Made by a program: the position numbers and the translations under genes. A stretch of 64,000 nucleotides of DNA from Nakaseomyces glabratus (taxonomy: Eukaryota > Ascomycota > Saccharomycetes > Saccharomycetales > Saccharomycetaceae): positions 434,001-498,000 of the forward strand of contig NC_088963.1 in assembly GCF_010111755.1 (NCBI RefSeq), given 5' to 3'. The notes under the pieces are model-generated. The model worked only from the letters and a program-made list of their open reading frames with translations. It did no database searches and was not told where the DNA came from. Positions 28,475 through 37,243 of the stretch are shown in pieces. Positions within the stretch are counted from its first letter, which is position 1; each line of letters begins with the position of its first letter.

Positions 28475-30070
28475 ATGGAGCAAGTCACTATCGGTGTTAT
28501 ATCATTAGATTCATCTCCTACAGAAAATTACACGCTGAACACAGCAGAAACAAGGCAATCATTTCAGCTCTCTGGAAAGAGTGAAGTAAATACCATACCG
28601 GGAGAAAAATATGAAGAACTAAAGATGAAGTACATACGCCAGCACACTAAAGCAGTAGTATTATGTTGTTTAATATCATTTGGAGGAATGATACTAGGCT
28701 GGGACATCGGTACCGTGGGTGGTGTGTCGATAATGCCAAGTTTCAATAATGCATTCGGTGATCAAACGACGATTGTGTCCTCTGCAAAGGAACTCTCAAA
28801 TATGAAAAGAGGTCTTTACATTTCCATATTCAACATTGGATGTGCCTTAGGTGGTATTATGTTTTCTAGGTTATCAAATACTGTGGGTCGTAGAGTAGGA
28901 ATTCTAACCGCTATAGCAAAGTATACTCTTGTCCTGACGGTCCAGTTATTCTCAAATGGAAACTTTATCCTTCTTCTGGCATCTAGATTTGTATTGGGAG
29001 TAACTGTTGGCGCAATAAGTGTTTTGGTGCCGATGTTTGTATCAGAAAGTGCGCCAATTAAAATTCGAGGAGCATTAGTGGTAGTCTATCAACTAGCAAT
29101 AACATTGGGAATACTCTTTGGAAATATACTAAACTACATGACTAACAAGCATTTGTCTATGGTAGATCCCATGAACAATATGGCATGGAAAATTCCGATG
29201 CTATTCGGTTACCTTTGGGCTGCCATTGTTGCAGTGGGCGCTTGTATTACCCCGGAATCTGTCCATTTCCTAGCCAAAATTCGTAATGATTATGAAAGTG
29301 CCAAAATATCATATTCGATCATGAACAATATTTCAGTATTTGACCATGAAACTATCGATTATGTTAACAACTTGCTAGTAAAGCAAGATGTGTATAATGA
29401 GAACGACCTTAGGAACCATAAATTTGAGTTTTTATATGGTAAGCCAAAATATGGAAAACGCCTACTTATTGGCATCATGGTGATGGCCTTTCAACAACTT
29501 TCTGGTATAAACTACTTCTTCTATTATGGAACCTCATTATTCAAAAGTGTTGGAATCAAAGATACATACGCCACGGCTATCATACTTTCATCAGTCAATT
29601 TTATTAGTACTTTTGCAGGCATCTACTTAGTGGAAAGCCTTGGAAGAAGATCTACACTAATTTATGGCTCATTTGGCATGTTCATATGTATGATATTTTA
29701 TGCGTCTTTTGGAACTTTAAGTTTGAGAAAGGATCTATTATCATTCGTACTGATCATTGTTACATGCTTATTTATCTCGATCTTCGCCATAACTATCGGC
29801 CCAGTATCATTTGTAGTTGTAGCCGAATTGTTCCCAACAAGAACTAGATCCGTTTCAATGTCTATATGCTCTTCCTTTAATTGGCTAGTTAATTTCGCCA
29901 TTGCTCTGGCAACACCAGTGATAATCAATAGAATAGGCTTCCTTTATGGGTTTTTCTTTGCAGGTTGTCTTCTATTAGCAACTGGATTTGAAGCATTCTT
30001 TGTACCAGAAACTAAAAATAAAACAGAAGAAGAAATAGACTATATGTTCCAAAACAACTTGAAATCGTGA
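28475..30070 (+). CDS. HXT14: Hexose-transporter-family MFS protein, Hxt14-like
   Basis: The 531-residue protein (S. cerevisiae about 540) has a ~55-residue cytosolic N-terminus and 12 predicted membrane helices. Sugar-porter motifs are intact: GWDIGTVGG after helix 1, SNTVGRRVG (GRR motif), RFVLGVTVGAISVLVP, ESAPIKIRGA, the QQLSGINYFFYYG segment of helix 7, ESLGRRSTL, ELFPTRTRS and PETKNKTEEEID. Its level of divergence from the glucose carriers and the YNL316C-317W-318W gene order support HXT14, linked to galactose rather than glucose in S. cerevisiae. Substrate here is not known. Confidence 0.9.
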   Translation: MEQVTIGVISLDSSPTENYTLNTAETRQSFQLSGKSEVNTIPGEKYEELKMKYIRQHTKAVVLCCLISFGGMILGWDIGTVGGVSIMPSFNNAFGDQTTIVSSAKELSNMKRGLYISIFNIGCALGGIMFSRLSNTVGRRVGILTAIAKYTLVLTVQLFSNGNFILLLASRFVLGVTVGAISVLVPMFVSESAPIKIRGALVVVYQLAITLGILFGNILNYMTNKHLSMVDPMNNMAWKIPMLFGYLWAAIVAVGACITPESVHFLAKIRNDYESAKISYSIMNNISVFDHETIDYVNNLLVKQDVYNENDLRNHKFEFLYGKPKYGKRLLIGIMVMAFQQLSGINYFFYYGTSLFKSVGIKDTYATAIILSSVNFISTFAGIYLVESLGRRSTLIYGSFGMFICMIFYASFGTLSLRKDLLSFVLIIVTCLFISIFAITIGPVSFVVVAELFPTRTRSVSMSICSSFNWLVNFAIALATPVIINRIGFLYGFFFAGCLLLATGFEAFFVPETKNKTEEEIDYMFQNNLKS

Positions 30071-30286
30071 GAGCGTAAATGTTTTAATATAGGAGACAAA
30101 AAGGATTCAATATCTAGTTAGACACTTATTGTTTAACTAACGGACGATTTGTATATCATATAAAAATACTTCAACTATGCTTATTACTATTTTCATATTA
30201 CATTGCATTTCATTGATAATCATCTCAGGTTATTGATTAACTCTATTATGCTTATTCATTAAGACATTAAATAACTCCTAGCACTA

Positions 30287-31159
30287 TCATTGAGCTGGCT
30301 CAATAAACTTGTTATCTTCTAGAAATTTCCGTACAATTTCCCAGTATCCATCCTGAATAATAGTAGTGTTGTGTGTTCCAAAGGGGAACTCATAAATCTG
30401 CTTACTGCCGCTCGGACATATGTCGTATAAGTCCTTCATATGCTCAGGGGGTACTATTTCATCCTCTAACCCGCTTAGAAATAAGTAAGGAATCTCAGAA
30501 TTGCAATGAGGCATGTCTTCTTCAGAGTTCCATACTTCATGGCACATAAATGCAAACCTTGATATCCATGGAAAGATATAAGGTATAACTTTCCTAATAC
30601 TGAGGAAAGTATTCTCCAGGATAACTGCATCACACAATTGCGAGAATTTTGATGCAATGTAGATAGCATTGGCACCACCTAGTGATCTTCCATACAGTAT
30701 AAGTTTCTTTGTTTTATGGAAATCATCAGTAGCCAAGTAGGACATCACACGATCTGCATCTATCTTTAAACCTTCTTCACTAGGTGTACCTTTTGAGTAA
30801 CCATAGCCCCTGTATGAGTATATAAACACATTGAGGCCAAACTGAGAGTAGAATATGTCTATGATAGGTATAAAATACCCAATATTGCCTGCATTAGGGC
30901 ATAGTATGAGCACTGTAGATTTAGATTTTGTCTCTTCGTTCCTGATATCCCATGCTTGCAGCTCAATACCATCCTTGGTGGTCAGCGTAACCTCCTTATA
31001 AGGGATATTCTTCGAAGCAGGCGTGTCCACGTACTCACGAGCACCTTGGGCCCATGACGGATACACTAGCTTGTTCTGCACCAGATAAACTGCAGTAACA
31101 GATATAGTGCCCAGTGCTAGTACACCACCGAATATCATCTTGAATGTTCGATAGAGCAT
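30287..31159 (-). CDS. Alpha/beta-hydrolase of the Bem46 / ABHD13 type (YNL320W)
   Basis: The 290-residue protein starts with one hydrophobic membrane segment (about 8-26). The hydrolase core has the nucleophile elbow YGRSLGGAN (Ser near 155), an acidic residue in LSGLEDEIVPPEHM (about 230) and a histidine in PFGTHNTTI (about 265), so the catalytic triad is complete. Family knowledge: Bem46-like proteins are membrane-associated serine hydrolases of unknown substrate. S. cerevisiae YNL320W is about 284 residues. It converges on HXT14 with only about 215 bp between stops. Confidence 0.92.
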   Translation of the reverse strand: MLYRTFKMIFGGVLALGTISVTAVYLVQNKLVYPSWAQGAREYVDTPASKNIPYKEVTLTTKDGIELQAWDIRNEETKSKSTVLILCPNAGNIGYFIPIIDIFYSQFGLNVFIYSYRGYGYSKGTPSEEGLKIDADRVMSYLATDDFHKTKKLILYGRSLGGANAIYIASKFSQLCDAVILENTFLSIRKVIPYIFPWISRFAFMCHEVWNSEEDMPHCNSEIPYLFLSGLEDEIVPPEHMKDLYDICPSGSKQIYEFPFGTHNTTIIQDGYWEIVRKFLEDNKFIEPAQ

Positions 31160-31774
31160 CTCAGTACCAAAAGACTCGAACTTAAAGCCTGGTACTTCTC
31201 AAATAGAGTACTTTAATAATTCTATGTGTCCAAATATATAAGACATGCGCAAGAGAAATTGACCTTCTTCCCAATATACTCTTGTAAATCAATTCCAGTA
31301 ATTCAAGGATCCGATTCCAGCCTGCACAATAGTAGTGAGAATCATCGACTACAAGATCTATCTTCACTGGGTAAAGCCAGTAGTAACGGGATCAAGACAT
31401 AGTCTCCACATGGAAATGAGAGGGATGAAGCCACTCTTGAAAGAAAAGAGGGCTTATCCATTGAGAACCCAAACAAGAGGACACCATCGCATCGATGTTA
31501 TCGGAATGTAGAACTGCAACTGAAAAAATCTGTCATTTAAACGAAGGATTGGTTCCTTTTTGAAAGTCTCTCCCTGTGAAAGTCCCTTTCAACAATAAAT
31601 GATCGACTTGCAATCACCAAGGTGAATGAGAGATCACGGAATGTTGAATTCGTTTAGAATCAGTCTAGTGTGGATGACATATACGTTTTAGTAAAGACAG
31701 AGTATGAATCAGTTCGGTGTTTTAGAGTCCAGGAATACTATTAGAGGAACATGATATGCAGATTTATTTAGTAT
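31160..31774. other. Intergenic region, YNL320W promoter and VNX1 3' region
   Basis: About 615 bp with no recognisable gene or strong motif. Both neighbours point left. Confidence 0.45.
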
Positions 31775-34699
31775 TTATGTAATGATACCCCATTCGGCGA
31801 TCAGTCCTTGGTAGTAAAAACCCATTATGATGATCACATACAATAGGATAAGTATTGATCCCTTAAAGTAGTTTGACTTACCCTCTGCGTACAGATAGGT
31901 AAATACAAATATGCTTGCCATACTTGCAACCAGGTCCCAGGTTGGAAATACTAATGGGAACATTTGATCTCTGATGCTGATTAAAGCTTTATCAACACCG
32001 ATGGCGGTGATTACTGAGAATAGAACCAGAGCGGGTATTTGTAGTAGACACACTTGTAATGCGTAAGCCGAACCAATTTCCATCGACAGGGCAATGTTTC
32101 CATGCATTGCAAATGAAATGGCATTCAAGAATTCCGTGGTATTTGGAACCAAGGCAAATATTGTAAGACCTAAGAATTTGGGACTTAAGGATGGGAAATC
32201 TTCCAAGACAGAGTCTACACAAGAAACAAGAATCTCGGCAATGATTGCATATAACAATGTCGCAAGTAGAAGTATTAGTGTAGATTTTGATCTAGACCAA
32301 TTTGGTGCGTCATGCCCACCACCTTCATCATTATGGTCTTCTTCATGGGATAATATTCCGTCGATACCGTTTGCCTCAGTATTGACAATCTCTCTTGGTG
32401 GATCAGCAATTGGAAGTTGCCATATGGTTGCTGCATGTGTTCTCAGAGTAAACCATAAACCAATAGTGTAAGCTAAGAATAGAACGAATGCACATACGAT
32501 TGACATCGGTTCAATGACATGGGTATACAACTTGTCGAACTTTAGAGGTGGGTGAGAGAAATGGCATTTTGACGTACTCATCACCTTATAGGCAGAATAG
32601 AGGTCTAGTGGTAATGTGGCGTCTAAATCATCACAAATGACGTCATAACCACTGTACATCATATATAAAAGTGTTGGAACAAACATCACTATCATTGAAA
32701 AGATCAGTAAAGCAGATGAGACACCCGCACTTCTGGGGTTATATCTTTGTGTCTTCCGGTTCAAGGCACCACCACACATGGAAAGACCAGGTAGCAATAA
32801 CACAGCACCCAATATTGATCCGATCATTGAACCTTCGACCAGCAAACCTTTCTTTTGCTGAAGGGCAACGCAGTATAAGAATATTTCCACAATTGTTGAG
32901 AAAAATGCATTGATAACAGCACCAAGACCCATTGAAGTTTGCGCTGAAATAGATGCAACGGCTTGGCCAATATAAAAAGCCAATGGAATAATCGAGGCTA
33001 AACATAATATAAAGACTGTTGATTCACTTGTTATCCATAAGTCAATATTAAAGAACTCCTTCAATGCATAGAAATCGAAAATTGTAAAGAAAACCATAGC
33101 GATTAAGTTAACAACTATAACATTAGTACCGTCTATTGTAAATTTATAGTAATGCCATCCGGCACATCTGAAAGTGCACAATAAAATATTCTTATCATCA
33201 TAATGCTCTATGATCTGGTTACTTGAATTTTTTATACTCTTGAAGCCTAACGCCAAGGGATGGCGTCTACAATGGTACATCAAATTCCAAAGTATATTAC
33301 TCATAGGTATTGTGAATACAGCCAACCAGGTCAATAATGAAAGGAACAAGACAATAGGCTGTAAGACGATGTGGAAAATTGCATAAAACACAATTCTACC
33401 AAGTGACCACTTCCCTCTTCCAAACAATCTTCTCTGAGTGGCAGCAGAGTTTTGATGATCATTACTGGGATTCTGGAACGAAGTTGAATGTGGTAATTCC
33501 GTATAACCATTATTATCCAACATTGGATTATTACTCTCTGTGTTAGTTTGCTCGCCGACCACCTTCTGTATGGAGCCATACGATGTGTGATGCATATTGT
33601 TCCCAAGAGCGTCTGACTCAGTTGGACGAGTTTGTGATTCGTGGAAAAATAGCCTGCTCTTGTATGAAGTCACCCAGTTATAAAACTGCTGAACGCTAAT
33701 ACCCTCATCTCTATCTTCTTCCAAGTATTGTTTGTCCTGTATCAAATACACTACTTTGCCGAAGGGGTACAGTAAATATCTTGCCAGTCTGAGCATTAGT
33801 CTAGAGTAGTCCCTCGCTGATTTGGTAAATAGACCCGCTATTAAAACCGTTATAGAGGCGGAAGCGAACACCGTGAACAAGAACAGTCCGCAAGTAGCTA
33901 CCCAGATCCAATTGGTTGCCTTCACAGCCCAGGTGATCTTTTTCAACTTAGTCTCGTGGATATCCTCATCGGCAGCCTTCTCCACTGATCTTTTCTTCTT
34001 GTACAGCGCTGGCTTCCATATTCTGATACCGAAGGGGTGTGTCTCGTTGATCGCGTCCTGTCTCTCTCTCAAGGTGTAGGATTCGATGGACGATGCTCGG
34101 GAGGCGTTGTCTGGGTCCAGTCTCTCTGTTTCTCCGAGATTGCTAGCCTCGAGGTCCACGGGCGGTATATCCGTGAGGCTGCTGGTGCCGTTGCCGCCGG
34201 CCACACTTCCGGCAGGCAACGCTTGACTGCTGTTCGACCGCTGGGCGGGCAGCTCCTCTATGTACAAGTCATGGTGCGTGGCGCTCTTCTTATCGCCCGG
34301 GTGCGTATGTGTGTGGTCATGTATGATGAAGCGCGGCGAGCCGACGTTTCCATGCGCCGCGACGCCGTTGATCCGCGGCGTCACCAGTTTCTGCTGCAAG
34401 TTAGTGATAGATTCCATCAGGTCCGGCGTGGACAAGGACCTGAGCGAGTCCACGGGCACCAGCGCCTCATCCCGCAGCCCCTGCGGCACGGGCACCGCGA
34501 CATTCCCGCCGGTGGAGAGCGCAGCACTGTCCTGGATGTTGTTCTCGGACCCCGGCAGCACTATCTTGACACCGTCTGCGAGGTTCTCGAAGTAGCGTAT
34601 ATCATTCTGGACCTCGTTGGCGTCATCGTCCACACTGAATACGCGCTTCACCAGCACTGGTCTGCTCTTGTCCTTAGAAACAGTGGGTCTGAGGGACAT
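31775..34699 (-). CDS. VNX1: Vacuolar low-affinity Na+(K+)/H+ exchanger Vnx1 (CAX-related)
   Basis: The 974-residue protein (S. cerevisiae about 908) begins with a ~225-residue hydrophilic region, then HPFGIRIWKPALYKKKRSVEK before the membrane part. About a dozen membrane helices follow, with the two exchanger repeats carried by the SMGLGAVINAFFSTIVEIFLY segment and the FALVPNTTEFLNAISFAMHGNIALSMEIGSA segment. The acidic Glu residues of both repeats are present. An acidic/His-rich loop (EEDHNDEGGGHDAP) separates the halves. Family knowledge: Vnx1 is an unorthodox CAX protein that exchanges monovalent cations, not calcium, for protons at the vacuole. The N-terminal coding part is visibly GC-rich compared with the rest. 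Confidence 0.95.
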   Translation of the reverse strand: MSLRPTVSKDKSRPVLVKRVFSVDDDANEVQNDIRYFENLADGVKIVLPGSENNIQDSAALSTGGNVAVPVPQGLRDEALVPVDSLRSLSTPDLMESITNLQQKLVTPRINGVAAHGNVGSPRFIIHDHTHTHPGDKKSATHHDLYIEELPAQRSNSSQALPAGSVAGGNGTSSLTDIPPVDLEASNLGETERLDPDNASRASSIESYTLRERQDAINETHPFGIRIWKPALYKKKRSVEKAADEDIHETKLKKITWAVKATNWIWVATCGLFLFTVFASASITVLIAGLFTKSARDYSRLMLRLARYLLYPFGKVVYLIQDKQYLEEDRDEGISVQQFYNWVTSYKSRLFFHESQTRPTESDALGNNMHHTSYGSIQKVVGEQTNTESNNPMLDNNGYTELPHSTSFQNPSNDHQNSAATQRRLFGRGKWSLGRIVFYAIFHIVLQPIVLFLSLLTWLAVFTIPMSNILWNLMYHCRRHPLALGFKSIKNSSNQIIEHYDDKNILLCTFRCAGWHYYKFTIDGTNVIVVNLIAMVFFTIFDFYALKEFFNIDLWITSESTVFILCLASIIPLAFYIGQAVASISAQTSMGLGAVINAFFSTIVEIFLYCVALQQKKGLLVEGSMIGSILGAVLLLPGLSMCGGALNRKTQRYNPRSAGVSSALLIFSMIVMFVPTLLYMMYSGYDVICDDLDATLPLDLYSAYKVMSTSKCHFSHPPLKFDKLYTHVIEPMSIVCAFVLFLAYTIGLWFTLRTHAATIWQLPIADPPREIVNTEANGIDGILSHEEDHNDEGGGHDAPNWSRSKSTLILLLATLLYAIIAEILVSCVDSVLEDFPSLSPKFLGLTIFALVPNTTEFLNAISFAMHGNIALSMEIGSAYALQVCLLQIPALVLFSVITAIGVDKALISIRDQMFPLVFPTWDLVASMASIFVFTYLYAEGKSNYFKGSILILLYVIIIMGFYYQGLIAEWGIIT

Positions 34700-35415
34700 T
34701 TTCTGCTGCAGGTAATCGAGGATTGTTTAGTGTGGTTCTTTTGTAAGCAAAGTTATATACAGGTGGCTGGTTTGGTATTCTATCTGGGAAAATACGTATA
34801 CAATTGGTCAACGGCGGCTAATACTTGTAAGATCTGGAAAGTAAGAACCGCTGGCGCCTGCGAGAGTTCCAACTGGGACCCCCCTTCCCCGGGGCCAGAA
34901 GCAAGGGCATACATCGATTACCCGGATTTATATAATTACCCGGACATATGTAACTTACCCGGATTTGTATGATTTACCCGGATTTACGTACTTACCCGGA
35001 CTTCTAATGTTACCCGGATTTGTATGATTTACCCGGTCTTTCTTTAAAGACTAATTTCGCGTTTTCCCTTCCCAAATGTCTGTTACACACAGAAACACTG
35101 CAGCAATTGCAGCACCCGCAGCGATCGCTGTGTGAGAAATGGCGTGACTTCTATTTTTAGTTCTTTTTGGAAAAAGCAGCGAATTTTTGGGGACACCAAT
35201 GAGGGACCGTATATACGTACAATAAATCAGCTGATATTTTTTTTTAATTTCCATTTACGTGCATAGGGACAACTGCATCCCCATGGCAGGGCAAAAAATT
35301 CTGCTGAACTTGCCCCATAAGCCTGGGCAAGTCGGGATTGATTGCGCGTATATAAAGAAAGGATAAGTCAACACCGGGGGCCAATAGGTATCTACTACCA
35401 GAATCAACAAGCAAA
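34700..35415. promoter_or_regulatory. Divergent promoter VNX1 / KRE1 with Reb1 array
   Basis: About 715 bp between the two starts. It is dominated by the Reb1 array at 34918-35036 (listed separately), which is about 220 bp from the VNX1 ATG and 380 bp from the KRE1 ATG. A TATATAAAG element near 35349-35357 fits a KRE1 TATA box. Confidence 0.7.
34918..35036 (+). repeat. Array of seven Reb1 sites, 18-19 bp apart
   Basis: Exact TTACCCGG occurs at 34918, 34936, 34955, 34974, 34992, 35010 and 35029, always in the same orientation. Start-to-start distances are 18, 19, 19, 18, 18 and 19 bp. Spacer sequences vary (several read GAT with TATATAA or TTTGTATGA), so the motif is conserved better than the unit. 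TTACCCGG is the known site of the general regulatory factor Reb1, which clears nucleosomes and can block and terminate transcription. Confidence 0.92.
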
Positions 35416-36537
35416 ATGAGGATCTCTAGGCTGCTGCTGATAGCCGGTGTGGCTCAGGCTGCTATTGTTACCGACTTCATTATCACGACGCTCGCTGACG
35501 GTACTCTGTCTACCGTGACTTCCATATATGACAATGCGAAACCAAAGACGGACACGGATACTGATACAGATACAGATACGGATACGGATACAAACACTGC
35601 CACGGGTACTACGAAGGCTACGACTACAAACACCAACACCAACACCAATACTAATACAGGCACGAACACGGGGGTGAAACTGATCACTACAAGTACTGTT
35701 GTCACTGATGCCGCCGGTGTGATCAAGACTGTGCCTACGGTTATCACCTCTGGTGTGAAACAAACAGGTACTACCACAGGTACCACCACGGGTACCACCA
35801 CGGGTACCACCACGGGTACTACTGGCACTAAGAAGTCTTACGTGTCCACTATAACTACTGTTGACGCTGCTGGTAGGCCTGTCACATTGACTACGACCAT
35901 TACTGGTACCAACACAAACACTAACACCAACACCAACACTGGTACGGCAAACACACCTTACGTTACCACTATTACCACTACTAACATCAACGGTGTCACC
36001 GTCACTCTGACGCAGACCGTCACGCCAACCAAGGCGGCTGTTGACCCTGCAGCCGCAAATGGTGCGCTTACTGCCTTCGTCGTGAAGTCCAAGCCTTCTG
36101 ACTTGGTTGGCACTGCTCCAGACGGAAGACCAGACCCATCCCTGGTGTCGTTCACCGAGGTGCCGGCTACGCCAGTGACTACCGTGCCAATCGACACTTA
36201 CATCACCATCACAGAAGGCACCACCAGAACTTACACGACCTTGCGTGTCCCTACCTCTATCTGGGTCACAATCACCAACGCCGCAGGCCAAACAGTCACT
36301 TTCCAAACCACATACATGCAGAGATTCTCCTCGCAATACTTGGAAGTGGCGTCCCCATCCTCGGGCTCCATTGGTCTGGGGTCCCTGCAAGGCGAAGTCG
36401 GTGTTGTCAAGAGCGTCATGGTGATGTCCCAGTCCGCCAACGCCGCTCACAATAACGCCAGAGCCGGAACACCTGTAACCTCCATCTGTATGTCTCTAGC
36501 CATGGCTTTCTTGACTATGTTCACATGGTTTATGTGA
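35416..36537 (+). CDS. KRE1: GPI-anchored cell-wall glycoprotein Kre1 (beta-1,6-glucan assembly)
   Basis: The 373-residue protein (S. cerevisiae about 313) has a signal peptide (MRISRLLLIAGVAQA), a Thr-rich O-glycosylated stem and a C-terminal GPI signal (hydrophobic tail ICMSLAMAFLTMFTWFM). The stem holds tandem runs: DT repeats, TN repeats and four GTTT units. The segment near 275-330 (IWVTITNAAGQTVTFQTTYMQRFSSQY, then SPSSGSIGLGSLQGEVG) resembles the conserved C-terminal part of Kre1. Family knowledge: Kre1 helps build or anchor beta-1,6-glucan and is the plasma-membrane receptor for the K1 killer protein in S. cerevisiae. Divergent from VNX1, as YNL322C is from YNL321W. Confidence 0.9.
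   Translation: MRISRLLLIAGVAQAAIVTDFIITTLADGTLSTVTSIYDNAKPKTDTDTDTDTDTDTDTNTATGTTKATTTNTNTNTNTNTGTNTGVKLITTSTVVTDAAGVIKTVPTVITSGVKQTGTTTGTTTGTTTGTTTGTTGTKKSYVSTITTVDAAGRPVTLTTTITGTNTNTNTNTNTGTANTPYVTTITTTNINGVTVTLTQTVTPTKAAVDPAAANGALTAFVVKSKPSDLVGTAPDGRPDPSLVSFTEVPATPVTTVPIDTYITITEGTTRTYTTLRVPTSIWVTITNAAGQTVTFQTTYMQRFSSQYLEVASPSSGSIGLGSLQGEVGVVKSVMVMSQSANAAHNNARAGTPVTSICMSLAMAFLTMFTWFM
35551..35943 (+). repeat. Coding tandem repeats in KRE1
   Basis: Four short-unit tracts lie in frame: GAYACN hexamers at about 35551-35591 (Asp-Thr), AAYACY hexamers at about 35631-35657 (Asn-Thr), a 12-mer GGTACCACCACG in four copies at about 35767-35814 (Gly-Thr-Thr-Thr) and AACACN hexamers at about 35908-35940. 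All units are multiples of three, so copy-number change keeps the frame. Confidence 0.85.
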
Positions 36538-37243
36538 AAGGACGCCGTTGCATTCATTATTTAACTCACCACAGAGAGACACACATTTCACTTCCCGCTA
36601 AAAACATCCAAATCGTTATACACACTTAGTGGAGCAAGCACACAGCAAGCACGCTATATCGCTGGCTTACTCAATATTATTCTTTGTTTAGTTTTTAACT
36701 TCATTTCATTTGGGCTTTATATTCAGTTGGCCGCTGCTACCCTGCTGGTCAAGCATAGAGTATATTATTTTTTTCTATACATTTTATCTTTTAACTACTA
36801 TTTTTTTATAAAGCTTTTCTTACAGAAAATAAAATAATTGTCATCTATTCCAGCGTATATCAATTGCCACATAGCGCACTATCCCGATAGCAAAGCTGCG
36901 TGATACTTTTTGCTAGCAGTTGCTGTGTAACTGTTCCAAGCATCGGAAACAATAAACAAGCTAATGTTTGTTCACTGCTAAAAAACACGCCGATAACAAT
37001 TAAATTTGATAGTTAAAACTAAATATGCAGAGTATATATGAATAGAAAGATAAAAAAACTGACAGTAATCTACTAATAACTGGTAAGGTAGGAGAAGCGA
37101 TGAACAAAAAACAATAAGAAATGGAAAACAGGAGCATTTAAAGAACTCCAGCTTTGCTTAATATCAAATGAACAAAGAAATCCTCACCAGGAGCACCGGT
37201 TGATGCTATTCCAGGGTGAGAGCCATCTTCAGAATGTTGAAAT
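36538..37243. other. Convergent 3' region KRE1 / yapsin
   Basis: About 700 bp, AT-rich, with several TATATA/TTTTTTATAA processing signals. It is also the join between YNL-type and YLR-type synteny. No tRNA or transposon remnant is recognised at the junction. Confidence 0.5.

Noticed and set aside
34037..34972. Long open frame opposite the VNX1 5' part
   Set aside because: It arises from the GC-rich antisense of VNX1 and runs into the Reb1 array; no domain is recognised.
35551..35591. CRISPR-like or satellite array
   Set aside because: The repeats are short, in frame and inside KRE1; there are no unique spacers.
35404..36450. Open frame of 348 codons opposite KRE1
   Set aside because: Antisense of repeat-rich KRE1; low-complexity Ser/Gly/Arg translation.
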